From: Armatimonadota bacterium
GTDB lineage: Bacteria; Armatimonadota; Chthonomonadetes; Chthonomonadales; Chthonomonadaceae
DNA: 64,000 bases
NCBI GenBank assembly: GCA_028871815.1
Contig: JAGWMJ010000002.1
Location: 248,001 to 312,000, forward strand
Direction: 5' to 3'
This document shows, piece by piece, positions 53,704 to 63,700 of this stretch (within the stretch, counting starts at the first letter, position 1; every line of letters begins with the position of its first letter). The notes under the pieces are model-generated. The model had not been told where the DNA came from. It saw only the letters and a program-made list of their open reading frames with translations, and searched no databases. A program made the position numbers and the translations under genes.

Positions 53704-54828
53704 ATGATCGAGCCACCCACGGATGACGGCGCGGCCGGTCCTGACCACCTCCGCATCCTCCATCTTGCCAGCAGCCTCCGGATCGGCGGGCTCGAGCAGT
53801 TTGTTGTGCGCCTTGCCGCGTATCAACGGAGTCAGGCCCAGACATCTGAGATCCTCACGTTTCGTGACGGGTCGCTGCGTGACGCCGCGCGAAGCGCCGG
53901 ATTGAACCCGGTGGTGGTACAGGCACGTAGCCGCGCGGTTCGCGTGGTCGCAGCGGCAGTGAAGATGCGCCGCTTCCGACCGTCGATTATCCACGCGCAC
54001 AACCCAACGACGCTTCACTACGCACGGATCGGGGCTCGTGTTGCCGGCGCGGCGCTGGTGCTAACCGATCACGGCCAGGGCGTTACGCCCGGTCGCACAG
54101 CCTCCGAATCCGAGTGGCGCTCGGTGCAGGCGATCGCGGCCGTATCCAGCGCCGTGGCGGAGCGCCATGCCGGGCGCCGCGGTTCGCTCGTGCGTGTCAT
54201 ACCCAACGGAGTGGCCTCTTCGGGCTCCAGTCTGAGCCGCGAAGCAGCGCGCGAACGGCTGGGACTGGGTGAAGAATTAGCCGCCATTATTGTCGCGCGG
54301 ATCGACGGCGCAAAGGGACACGACACACTGCTCCGCGCGCTCGCCCTGCTGCCGCCGGAGAGCCGCGTTCTGGCGATAGCGGCCGGCGACGGCGCTCGGC
54401 GCGCCGAAATGGAGCAACTGGCAGCGGAACTGGCGCTGAACGGCGGCCGCATTCGGTTCCTCGGCGCCCGTACCGACGTTCCCGAGCTGCTGGCCGCTGG
54501 CGATATCTTCGTGCTTCCGTCGCTGTCCGAGGGCATGCCACTATCGGTACTCGAGGCCATGGCAGCCGGCCTGCCGGTTTTGGCCTCCCGCGTTGGCGGC
54601 CTGCCGGACCTGGTAGCCGATGGCGAAACGGGGCGTCTCCTGGAGCCGGGTGATGCCACCCAGCTGGCAGCGGCGCTGCAAAGTCTGGAAGCCTCGCCGG
54701 CGCTGCGCATGCAGTGGGGTTGCAATGGCCGGCACAGGGTGGAGAGGCAGTTTTCATTCAGCGCAATGGCGGATGCCTATGGGAGGCTCTACCGTGAAGC
54801 GCTGGCGATGCGGTCGCGAGTGGCATGA
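53704..54828 (+). CDS. Family 4 glycosyltransferase
   Basis: About 374 residues; ATG 53704 chosen because earlier codons overlap the GT2 gene. GT-B fold: N-terminal half with L-A-S-S-L-R-I-G-G-L-E-Q-F-V and I-H-A-H-N-P-T-T; C-terminal half with I-V-A-R-I-D-G-A-K-G-H-D-T and the E-x7-E motif (P-S-L-S-E-G-M-P-L-S-V-L-E-A-M-A-A-G) for the nucleotide sugar. Retaining transferase adding a sugar to a lipid-linked oligosaccharide. Overlaps the next GT4 gene by four bases. Confidence 0.9.
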   Translation: MIEPPTDDGAAGPDHLRILHLASSLRIGGLEQFVVRLAAYQRSQAQTSEILTFRDGSLRDAARSAGLNPVVVQARSRAVRVVAAAVKMRRFRPSIIHAHNPTTLHYARIGARVAGAALVLTDHGQGVTPGRTASESEWRSVQAIAAVSSAVAERHAGRRGSLVRVIPNGVASSGSSLSREAARERLGLGEELAAIIVARIDGAKGHDTLLRALALLPPESRVLAIAAGDGARRAEMEQLAAELALNGGRIRFLGARTDVPELLAAGDIFVLPSLSEGMPLSVLEAMAAGLPVLASRVGGLPDLVADGETGRLLEPGDATQLAAALQSLEASPALRMQWGCNGRHRVERQFSFSAMADAYGRLYREALAMRSRVA

Positions 54829-55991
54829 GGGTGCTTCTTGTTACAAACCTGTTTCCATCAGAACAGGAGCCGACGCGTGGGACATTCACGCTTAACGCTC
54901 TAAAGGCTCTCTGTGCTATCGACGACGTGCAGGTGGTCTCGCCGCTGCCCTGGTGGGATACCTGGAAGAGGCCCTCACAGCTTTTCACCACACCGGTGCA
55001 GCTGCATGGAGGCGTACGGTCGCACTACCCCACGATGTGGGCCGTGCCGCGGATGCCGGTCGCAAGCGCGGCGGGGTGCGCCGCGTCGATCCGGCCGCTC
55101 TGCCGACGAATTCACCGCAGCTTTCCGTTTGAAGTGGTTCTGGGAGTTTGGGCCTGGCCGGACGCAGCCGCCGCGGGCGCCGTTGCACGCGACTTCAACG
55201 TACCCGTGGTGGTCAAGGTGGTGGGATCCGACATTAACAGGCTGGCGCAGCGCCCGGACCTGCGGCCGCGCATCGGCAGGGCGCTGAACAAGGCGGCCGC
55301 GGTGATAGCCGTGAGCGAACCTTTGCGCCACGCACTCATCGAACTCGAGATACCCGGCGACCGCATTACGGTGGTTCCCGGCGGTGTGAATGGCCAGATG
55401 TTCGCCATTGGAGATAGAGCGGTGGCGCGTGACCGCCTGGGGCTGCCTCACGGCGAGCAGATTCTGCTCTACGTGGGCAATTACCGAACAGAAAAGGGTG
55501 TGGATCTGTTGCTTGAGGCGATGCGGCTCATGAACACGGAGGGCGAGTGCCCACTGCTGCTGATGGTAGGCGGCGGCGAACTGGAGGCCGTACTGCGATC
55601 CCGCGCTGAAGAGTGGGGTATCACCGGGCGAGTGCGATTCTGTGGGCGTCAGCTCCAGAACGACCTGCCGACCTGGTTCGCTGCGGCCGACGCTTTTTGC
55701 CTGGCGAGCCGCAGCGAGGGCTGCCCCAACGTGCTGCTGGAAGCCATGTCATGCGGCAGGCCGGTGGTTGCCGCGGCGGTGGGTGGCATCCCCAACATGG
55801 TGACGCAGGATACCGGCATTCTGGTCTCACCGGAAAAGCCCGACGAGTTTGCTGCGGCAATACGAAAGGCGCTTGCCGCGGAGTGGACGCCGGAGCGTAT
55901 ACGTGCGGCCGGCGCCGGACGCACGTGGGAGGAAGTTGGCGGTGAGATTCACGGGGTCCTCCAGCGGGCCGTTGCCCAGATGCGCGGATAA
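54825..55991 (+). CDS. Family 4 glycosyltransferase
   Basis: 388 residues, coupled to the preceding gene (ATGA). GT-B fold with the N-terminal V-L-L-V-T-N-L-F-P-S-E-Q-E-P and, in the second half, L-Y-V-G-N-Y-R-T-E-K-G-V-D-L-L and A-S-R-S-E-G-C-P-N-V-L-L-E-A-M-S-C-G-R-P-V-V-A as the donor-binding E-x7-E block. Resembles WecA/TuaC-like transferases of exopolysaccharide loci. It is the last gene of the + strand run that begins at 50631. Confidence 0.9.
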   Translation: MRVLLVTNLFPSEQEPTRGTFTLNALKALCAIDDVQVVSPLPWWDTWKRPSQLFTTPVQLHGGVRSHYPTMWAVPRMPVASAAGCAASIRPLCRRIHRSFPFEVVLGVWAWPDAAAAGAVARDFNVPVVVKVVGSDINRLAQRPDLRPRIGRALNKAAAVIAVSEPLRHALIELEIPGDRITVVPGGVNGQMFAIGDRAVARDRLGLPHGEQILLYVGNYRTEKGVDLLLEAMRLMNTEGECPLLLMVGGGELEAVLRSRAEEWGITGRVRFCGRQLQNDLPTWFAAADAFCLASRSEGCPNVLLEAMSCGRPVVAAAVGGIPNMVTQDTGILVSPEKPDEFAAAIRKALAAEWTPERIRAAGAGRTWEEVGGEIHGVLQRAVAQMRG

Positions 55992-56258
55992 AGGCCGGGC
56001 CGGGAACTCCGACGGACTGCGGCCGCCGCACTCTGCTTTTGCTGCGGGACTCGGATCATCCCTGCGCTGCGGCGTTTTCGCCTTTCTGGCGCTGTGGCGG
56101 CGCCATATCGCGAACTTCACTTTCGATCGACGGGCGACGCGCTGCCTCGAGCGTGGGTGACGGGGTAGGAGACGCTTGCGGCAGGCGCGATCCCATAGGC
56201 CCACCAGACCGCCCCGGCCAGCCGGGACGTGGCGCGGTCGGCGCCGATTGACCTGGCG

Positions 56259-57356
56259 TTACCCGGCAAACGCCGGCCTCTGCAGCACGGCATCCCGCAG
56301 CGATTCCACTGGTCCCGGCAGGTCCAGTTCCGTGGCGCGAATGACGTTGAACATCTGCCGGGCGGTCACATAGTGGATGCGATAGCCGCTTCCCGGAGCA
56401 GTCAACTCCCCCGCAGCGGTGTAAAGCGCGTCCAGGTCGCTGCCAAGCAGCATCTCGCGATTGGCATCCGGTGCACCGTGGCAGTGCAGCTTGATGAATA
56501 GACGGTCCGGGCGGCCCATCACGTGAATGCCGGCTCCAAGCCATCTCGAAATGCGGTCGCGCTTGAAGCGGAATGTTGCAGCCAGGTCGCCGTCATCCAT
56601 GCCCAGCTTGAGCCTTCCGGAGTTGGCATCAGCGTATGGCGTCAGCGGTCCGCTAACGATCATCAGTCCCGGGGGCGGCGCATGGCCACGCCTTGCACGG
56701 ACGCCACGATCATGCGGCTTTCCCGGACGGGCGCCGGCATGCGCATAGAAGATGCTGTTGACCTGGCGCGGCTGCGAGGTCTTTTTCCAGGCCGGGAAGG
56801 TGAAATCTGCGTAGCAGCCTTCCTCCCACAGCACATCGGTTTCGTTCTGAACACCGCAGTAGTTCCGGCCGGCCTCGATCCGCGAGTTGTTTAACGCCCA
56901 GTTGCCGTGGATAAAGGCGAATGCCGGCTTGCCGTCGGGCCAGCGCGCCAGCGCACCGCCTGCGGTGTAGTGGCCGATTGCCTGCTGCAGCTTCTGCCGC
57001 AGACCGGCTTCGGTATCGTTCTCGTGGTGGAGATGGATCTCCACCTCGGCGTTCCCAGCGCGGCAGAAGTCACAGATCTGTTCAAAAGCGCCCGGTTCAA
57101 ACTCATCCCATGGATAGAAGAGGGTATGAGCCGGCATGCAGCCGGCTGAGTCACGATGGGCTTTGCGTATGCGCGGAAACCGCTCCAACCAATCTGCGGT
57201 GCGCCGGTACGCAATATCGTCGCTCGCGCCGCCCATGTGCGGTTCAAAGTGGTCAACCGTACACAGAAGCAGGTCCGTCGGAGGCGCAGGACGGCGGCGG
57301 CAAATGGAAAGAGCGGCCCGGAACGCCGTTTCCAGCGGATAGAGTGCGGCAGACAA
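56259..57356 (-). CDS. Polysaccharide deacetylase-like protein in the exopolysaccharide locus
   Basis: 365 residues; the start is probably TTG 57356, preceded by AAAGGG. C-T-V-D-H-F-E-P and E-I-H-L-H-H-E-N-D resemble metal-binding parts of the NodB/GH57-38-like beta/alpha barrel, and H-C-H-G-A-P-D-A-N is near the end. No signal peptide is evident. Such proteins sit in many exopolysaccharide clusters beside exosortase genes (polysaccharide-deacetylase-like family). It is transcribed opposite to its neighbours, divergently from the acyltransferase gene. The enzymatic activity is uncertain. Confidence 0.65.
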   Translation of the reverse strand: MSAALYPLETAFRAALSICRRRPAPPTDLLLCTVDHFEPHMGGASDDIAYRRTADWLERFPRIRKAHRDSAGCMPAHTLFYPWDEFEPGAFEQICDFCRAGNAEVEIHLHHENDTEAGLRQKLQQAIGHYTAGGALARWPDGKPAFAFIHGNWALNNSRIEAGRNYCGVQNETDVLWEEGCYADFTFPAWKKTSQPRQVNSIFYAHAGARPGKPHDRGVRARRGHAPPPGLMIVSGPLTPYADANSGRLKLGMDDGDLAATFRFKRDRISRWLGAGIHVMGRPDRLFIKLHCHGAPDANREMLLGSDLDALYTAAGELTAPGSGYRIHYVTARQMFNVIRATELDLPGPVESLRDAVLQRPAFAG

Positions 57357-57476
57357 CTGACAAACCCTTTCGTTCGGCGGCCCAATCCTTTCGGCGTCGG
57401 CGCATCATAATGCGTCCTCTGTTTACGCACGGACGTGCACGCAGGGCCGCAGCGAAGCACGTTTCATTTTAGCGTA

Positions 57477-57506
57477 TTGCCTGCAAATGCGGCTGCGGCG
57501 CATAAT
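57477..57506 (+). promoter_or_regulatory. Promoter for the acyltransferase/glycosyltransferase pair
   Basis: TTGCCT (57477-57482), 18-base spacer, CATAAT (57501-57506), in the gap between the divergent genes at 57356 and 57533. Confidence 0.45.
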
Positions 57507-57532
57507 GGTGCACGCCGCAGCACTTGCCGGCG

Positions 57533-58132
57533 ATGCCTCCCACTATGCTTTCACTTATTCGCAACGATCTCCGTCGCAAAGCGCAGATCTTCGGCCTGCG
57601 TCCGGGACCGCTAGCTTTGGTGCGCATGCTTTTCTCCGACGGCACAACCGCCCAGGTGCTGTACCGCATGACGCAGTACTGCCATAATCACCATCTCAAG
57701 CCGGTTGCGTTCCTCCTCTACCGCATCAATCATCTGGTGGGGCACTGCGTCATCGGGCGCGGCGCAGATTTTGGTCCGGGCCTTGCGATTATGCACAGCG
57801 TGGGACTTGTGGTGAACACACGCGTGCGTGCCGGAGCCAATATCATTCTGGAGCACGGCGTTACCATCGGTGATGCCAAGGGGCGCGTGCCGGAACTCGG
57901 GGACAATGTGTTTGTAGGCGCCGGCGCCAAGGTCATCGGCGGCGTGCACGTCGGCAGCGACGTGAAGATCGGAGCCAACGCCGTGGTTGTACATGACGTT
58001 CCGGATGGCGCCACCGTGGTCGGCATTCCTGGCCGCGTGGTCCGCATGTACGGCAAACGGCTGGCCGACGCGATGCCATCTGCGCCAAACGATGCGGATG
58101 TCGGCATTCCGGCGGTGACCGATGAACGATAA
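57533..58132 (+). CDS. Left-handed beta-helix (serine O-acetyltransferase-like) acyltransferase
   Basis: About 199 residues from ATG 57533 (ATG 57545 is equally possible). Helical N-terminal part, then hexapeptide repeats: I-G-R-G-A-D-F-G-P-G-L-A-I-M-H-S-V-G-L-V-V, then I-I-L-E-H-G-V-T-I-G-D, V-F-V-G-A-G-A-K-V-I-G-G and I-G-A-N-A-V-V-V-H-D-V-P-D-G-A-T-V-V-G-I-P-G-R-V. This is the CysE family end. Length is much below true CysE (about 270), and the catalytic His of H-S-V-G is kept; in polysaccharide loci such short forms usually acetylate sugars. Its last 11 bases overlap the next gene. Confidence 0.8.
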   Translation: MPPTMLSLIRNDLRRKAQIFGLRPGPLALVRMLFSDGTTAQVLYRMTQYCHNHHLKPVAFLLYRINHLVGHCVIGRGADFGPGLAIMHSVGLVVNTRVRAGANIILEHGVTIGDAKGRVPELGDNVFVGAGAKVIGGVHVGSDVKIGANAVVVHDVPDGATVVGIPGRVVRMYGKRLADAMPSAPNDADVGIPAVTDER

Positions 58133-59345
58133 GCCTCCCTGCCGGGATATTGTCTGCTTTGCCAAGGATTGGTTCGAGGATCCAACTAGCTGCAACCATG
58201 TGATGCAGGAGCTGGCCAAAACGCGGCGCGTCCTGTGGATCAACAGTATCTCCACGCGTGCGCCGAGCCTGACCAGCGGACGCGATGTTCGCAAGATATT
58301 CCGCAAGCTCGGCAGCTTCCTCAAAGGTCCGACGCGCGTGAGCGACAACCTTCTGGTGGCAACTCCAATCGTGATACCCATGCACGGCAGCGCGCTGGCG
58401 AAACGCATCAACCATTGGCTGCTGGCGGGAATGGTGCGCCGCCTGTCACGCAGAATGCACATGCGCGAGTACGAGGTTTGGACCTTTGTGCCCACATTTG
58501 CCGAGTATCTCGACCTGGCGGCCGGCAGGCCGTTGATCTACTACTGCACCGACAACTGGAAGGCCTTCAGCTCGATGGATGGCATCTCGATTGCCGGCAT
58601 GATGGAGCGCACGGCGCGCAAGGCCGATGTGGTGTTCGGCACCTCCAGTGCAATTGTCAGGATGCTCAGCCAGCTTCATCCGGATGCAAGGCTAGCCCCA
58701 CACGGCGTGGACTACGCGCAGTTCTCGGCTGCTCTCAGCCCCAGTACCGTTGCGCCAGCCGACGTGGCCCAACTCAGCCATCCGGTCCTGGGTTTTTACG
58801 GTTTGATTGAGGATTGGATGGATCAGGAACTGCTTGTCTGGCTCGCTGAACGTCATCCGGAGTGGAACATCGCGCTGATTGGGCGCGTTTGCGTGGACGT
58901 TTCTCGTATGGAGTCGCTTTCCAACATACACCTGCTTGGGCGCAAGCCGCATTCAGAGCTGCCGGCCTACTGCAAAGCCATCGACGTTGGCCTCATCCCC
59001 CACATCGTCAACGAATTGACCACGCACATGAACCCGATCAAACTGCGCGAGTATCTCTGCGCGGGTCTGCCCGTAGTCGCCACAGACCTACCGGAAGTCA
59101 AGGCGTATGGTGAACACTGCGCCACGGCGGCGGATTACGAGGCATTCGAGCGCGCCGTGGTCAGCGCGCTCAGCAAGGGATCGCCGGCTGAGCGTGCCGC
59201 TCGCAGCAGGGCCATGGCCGACGAAACCTGGCCGCACAAGGTTGCGGACCTGCGGCGGATAATCGACGAGCGCTGCCCACCACCGGCGCCCGGAGAGTCC
59301 GGCGGCGCTGCCGGGCGCGGTAGAGCAGCAGCCGGCGCCCGCTAG
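58122..59345 (+). CDS. Glycosyltransferase (GT-B, family 1/4-like) of the polysaccharide locus
   Basis: 407 residues, overlapping the acyltransferase gene by 11 bases. N-terminal half D-I-V-C-F-A-K-D-W-F-E-D-P-T-S and R-V-L-W-I-N-S-I; W-T-F-V-P-T-F-A-E-Y; C-terminal half with L-G-F-Y-G-L-I-E-D-W-M-D, I-G-R-V, L-L-G-R-K-P-H-S-E-L-P-A-Y and K-L-R-E-Y-L-C-A-G-L-P-V-V-A-T for donor binding. Resembles the TuaH/glycosyltransferase group that modifies exopolysaccharide. A G/A/R-rich tail ends it. Stops four bases before the convergent dehydratase gene. Confidence 0.85.
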   Translation: MNDKPPCRDIVCFAKDWFEDPTSCNHVMQELAKTRRVLWINSISTRAPSLTSGRDVRKIFRKLGSFLKGPTRVSDNLLVATPIVIPMHGSALAKRINHWLLAGMVRRLSRRMHMREYEVWTFVPTFAEYLDLAAGRPLIYYCTDNWKAFSSMDGISIAGMMERTARKADVVFGTSSAIVRMLSQLHPDARLAPHGVDYAQFSAALSPSTVAPADVAQLSHPVLGFYGLIEDWMDQELLVWLAERHPEWNIALIGRVCVDVSRMESLSNIHLLGRKPHSELPAYCKAIDVGLIPHIVNELTTHMNPIKLREYLCAGLPVVATDLPEVKAYGEHCATAADYEAFERAVVSALSKGSPAERAARSRAMADETWPHKVADLRRIIDERCPPPAPGESGGAAGRGRAAAGAR

Positions 59346-59349
59346 CGCT

Positions 59350-60528
59350 CTACCAGTCTCCTACAGCGCCGTCGGCGTAAAACACCCTCTGCGGCAGCTC
59401 CTGCTCAAAAGGATGCTTCGCTACTTCAGCCTCATTGATCTCGACTCCCAAACCCGGACGATTACCGGGAGCAACGGTGCGGCCCCGCGTTTCCACAACG
59501 AAGCCCTCGCTCACGACATCGGCGCGCCACGGCACGTCCAGGTGGACAGCCTCGCAGATAATGTATCCGGGTGTGGCAAACCCAAACTCCAGGGATGCCG
59601 CCGTACTGACCGGACCTTGCGGGTTGTGCGGCGCCAGCGAGATGCGGTACGCCTCGGCCATGGCTGCGATCCTGCGCGCCTCACTCAGGCCGCCGCAATG
59701 AGTGATGTCCGGCTGAATGACGGCGCACGCGCGCTTCTCAAATAGCTCACGGAACTGGTGCTGCGTAATCAGCCGCTCGCCCGTTGCAATCGGTGTGCTG
59801 ACCGCACGAGAAATCAGGGCGATGTCATCCATCGTCTCAGGCCAGCATGGCTCCTCAAACCAGTAGAGGCCGTACGGCTCCAGTGCCCTGGCGAAGAGCA
59901 GACCCATCTGCGGGGAGGGCCTTGCGTGGCAATCCACCATCACGTCGATGTCTGGCCCAACGGCGTCACGCATCGCCTTCACGCACGCCTCGGCGTATCG
60001 AACCGGCCGCTGCCCTTCCAGCGGCATCGTCCACGGCACCGCCATCGACTTGAACGCGGTAAATCCATCCTCGACAGCCCTGGCGGCCAGCTCGCCAAAA
60101 CGGGCGGCATCCGCGTTGGATGTCTCGTAAAAGTCCTCCATGCGGCCGCCACCCAGGTGGCAATAGGTGCGAACAGTATCGCGGACGGGCCCGCCCCAGA
60201 GCTTGTGGCAGGGGCAGCCGTGAACCTTGCCCATGATATCCCAGAGGGCGATGTCGATGCCGCTGATCGCCGTGCCGCGCACGATGCCGTTTCCGTGCCA
60301 GAAATGCTGCCGGTACATCATCTGCCACAGGTACTCGACGCGGGTAGGATCTTCACCGATCAGCAGCGGTTCGAGGTCCTTGATGGCGCCGACCACCGCC
60401 CGTGTGTGCCACTCCAGGGTCGCTTCGCCCCAGCCGTAAAGCCCGGGCTGATCCGTGAGGACCTTGACGAAAATCCAGTTGCGCATTCGCGCATTGCAGA
60501 CAAGAGCCTCGATGCCTGTAATCTTCAT
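59350..60528 (-). CDS. Enolase-superfamily sugar-acid dehydratase (galactonate dehydratase-like)
   Basis: 392 residues from ATG 60528 with GGAG upstream; the frame extends to 60579. Mandelate-racemase subgroup: D-I-D-V-M-V-D-C-H (first metal Asp), L-Y-W-F-E-E-P (second Glu), I-A-T-G-E-R (third Glu), H in L-A-P-H-N-P-Q-G-P as catalytic acid/base. Magnesium-dependent dehydration of an aldonate. The [12 protein letters not shown] pattern fits D-galactonate dehydratase and gluconate relatives. Not near other catabolic genes, so the substrate is open. Confidence 0.85.
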   Translation of the reverse strand: MKITGIEALVCNARMRNWIFVKVLTDQPGLYGWGEATLEWHTRAVVGAIKDLEPLLIGEDPTRVEYLWQMMYRQHFWHGNGIVRGTAISGIDIALWDIMGKVHGCPCHKLWGGPVRDTVRTYCHLGGGRMEDFYETSNADAARFGELAARAVEDGFTAFKSMAVPWTMPLEGQRPVRYAEACVKAMRDAVGPDIDVMVDCHARPSPQMGLLFARALEPYGLYWFEEPCWPETMDDIALISRAVSTPIATGERLITQHQFRELFEKRACAVIQPDITHCGGLSEARRIAAMAEAYRISLAPHNPQGPVSTAASLEFGFATPGYIICEAVHLDVPWRADVVSEGFVVETRGRTVAPGNRPGLGVEINEAEVAKHPFEQELPQRVFYADGAVGDW

Positions 60529-60709
60529 GAACTCCGCTCTCCGGGCGACCCGCCGAGCTGTGCCTGGCGTCGGCCACAAGTTACTACTTTCGGCAGGTTA
60601 CGCGAGGAATCCCCTGCCGCTCGCTGGGTCGCGGCGCGCGGCGGCGTCGCGGGCATGGCGCAAAGCAGGTTCGGTTGATGGAAACCGCGCGCGCCCGCGA
60701 ACCTGTGCC

Positions 60710-63700
60710 TCAGTTCGGCAGCACTTCCACGGCGTTGACGATCGGCGTGCCGTCGGGCACGTTGGTACCGTTCGAAAACGTGATGGTGATATTGCCGGTG
60801 CTGTCGGCCGTTGCGAAGAACTCCGGCGCTACGGCACGAAGCGGTCCGCCGGCAGCCGCTATCACATCGTAGTTGTTCAAAACGCTGCTGCCGTTGATCG
60901 CCACGCTGAAGAGCCGGATGCCGCTTACCGTGTAGTAGAGTTCGGCAAAGTGCAGCCGCACGGTGTAGAGAGCGCCAGGCGTGAGGTTAGGCAGCGTATA
61001 CGTGATGTCGCCATACGACTGCGTCTGGTAAACCGCCTCGGGCGCCGCGTTAGACACGCCGCCGGTATCGACGCTGCTGGAGGTGGAGGTGGGCGTTCCG
61101 CCCGTGGAGTCCTCGTCGGCAGAGTAGGGAGCGACCGCTCCGCCGCCGGAGTTGATCTGGTAGGCGGCCGGGTGCCGGTTCAGCAGGAACTTTGCGCGGG
61201 CAGTTTCGCTTGTACTCGACCCAACAAAGGCACGCGCACGCACGGTACGGGTTGCCGTGAGCGTAAACGGGCTGGAGTAGATTGTGGACTTGATGGTCGG
61301 CACCGTACCATCGGTGGTGTAATGGATTGTCGCGCCGGGCGTCTCCTCCGTCATCGAAACCTGTACGGACGGATCAAAGCTGCCGCCCGGCGGACCGATC
61401 ACCGGCGTATCGACGTGCAGTGAGAAGAGCTGACTCTGAGGAACCGGCGCCATGGGGTCCGCGGCATCCGCCCAGGAAAACTGCATCAGCGAGCCGCCGC
61501 CATCCTGGTAGTACTCAATGGTTACCGGATACTGGGTGCCGGCGTGGACGTAGACACTGGCCGTATCCACCGTGGGACCATGATCATTCCAGTCGTTGAT
61601 CACTTCGTTGTGGTTCCAGAAGAGCCGCACGCCGTCGTCGGAGAGCGTTTGCAGCGTTATGGTTCCGGTTACCTCGGCCTCAACTCGGCCGTACCAGCGC
61701 GCCGACCACTGCGTCTGCCCAACGCCGGGCGCCGGTGAGTTGCCGTTCCAGTTGAAGTTCACTTGCGGATCGACGCGAGCGAGCACGGGGGTGGTCAGCG
61801 TCATGTCGCTGAAGTAGGTTGCCCACAGGCCGTCGCCGTTTGCCGGGCCGATGCCGATCCGGATTGGGGCTTCGGTGATTCCGCTCGGAACCAGCCCGCT
61901 TGCGAACGCCCGCGCCTTTACCAGTTTCGTGGAGCTTACCGTGAAGGCGCCAACGTAACGGTGTGACACGGATGTTGGTGTACTGCCATCGGTGGTGTAC
62001 CGGATAGTTGCGCTGGGAGTTGCATCCGTAATGCTCACGCTCACCGGTCCGGTAAAGTTTCCGCTTCCGGGGGTGATCACCGGCGCGATGGCAAAGCGGG
62101 CAGGCCCGTATACCCCTACGGCGAATTGGGCCGGTACATATACCTTTCCGTTTGCAACCGTAGGCACCGCAAACTTCACATAACCGCCGGGATCGTCGCG
62201 GCCGCTTGTGGCGCCGGAGTTGTACAGTTCGTTAGTCAGATTCGTGGCATCATACGCGTGCAGGTTGACGTCGCCATTGCTGCCGTTTTCCAGCGCCCAC
62301 ACGATGCCATTGGTGTTGCCCCATGCCGACACAACGGGTGTCGCGCCGGGATACTGGTACGCCTCGGGCGAATAGGACGTGGGTGTGGCGCTGATCTGCG
62401 CTGCGCTCAGGCTGAACGCCTTCACCAGGTCGCCTGCGCCGCAGTAGTACAGGTTGCCGTTCCAGTAACTCGGGCCGCTCCAGGTTCCGGCAATCTGATA
62501 CGGGACGGTTTGCACAATCTGGCTGTCGCTGCCGCCGGTGTTGTAGTGGCCCATCGCATCCCGATTCACCAGGTAGATCTTGCCTTCCTTACCGCAGCCG
62601 ACCATCAGGTGTGGGTAGGTGGCGCTTCCGGCGGCATCCGGAAGCACCAGGCAGCCGCCCGATCCAAGGTCCGAATCGGAGCGGTTCAGGCCGTCCTGGT
62701 CGTACGGAGTGAAGTAGTCCGTGGCGGATAGGATGCCGGCGCCGGGTGTCAGCTTGACCATGCTGTCGCCGTAGTCGATGCCGCTTCCCAGCGAACTGTC
62801 CACATCAAACGTCCCGTTCCCGGTGAGGAAGTAGATACTCCCGTGGGGTCCGGACGCCAGGCCGTCGCCGCTCTGCCAGATTCCGCCGCCGCCGATCGGA
62901 TACCCGCTGGGATCGGTCAGGCCGTTTGGTGTGGTGCAGAAGATCGACGTTTGCGCCAGCGTCGATTCGTTGTAACCCACCACCCAACCATGGTACGGCG
63001 TGTTGTCTCCGTGCGAAGCGAAGCCGATGTACACCACGCCGTTATCCAGCAGCAGCGCGGGCCGGTTGTGGTGGCGCAGCGGGTCGAGGCTCACCATCCC
63101 TCCGCTGCTGCCGTCGCCGATGCCGGGAACCTGGGCAGTGATGACCACTGGGCTCCCGGGCCGCTCCTGGCCCGTCAGAATGTTCAGGGCGTGCAGCCGC
63201 TGCACGTAGGTGGTGACGCCGCCGCTGGTCTCTTTGGTCTTCGCCTCAACATAGATCGTACCGGTGCTTGTGTCGATCACCGGCGTGCTGGTTATACCGA
63301 TCTCGGGAACCAGATCGCCACTGCCGGTATCGCCACTGGGAACGGTTGTGACATTGGGCGGATTGATGAAACTTGTGCTCCAGAGGGGCTGTGAGTTCGA
63401 TCCGATCCGCTTGTCGGCATCGAAGCAGTAGACGCTGTCGTGCTCGGTCGCAACGAAAATACAATTGTGATAAGCCCCATTTACAGTGAGGCCCGACATA
63501 TAGAGTGGTTGGGCATAGACATACCCATCCACCGGCAATGTGAACACCAGACCAAAGCTGTTCGCCGTGACGTTTGCCGGCGTCAGCTTCTTCTCGTGGG
63601 TGTTGGCGCCGGTGCGCTGGTTGTTGCCCATTCCGGTCGAGACGTAGATCTGGGCCCGCGCGCTGCGCGGCACAGCCGATAAAGCGCAGATGGCGGCGAA

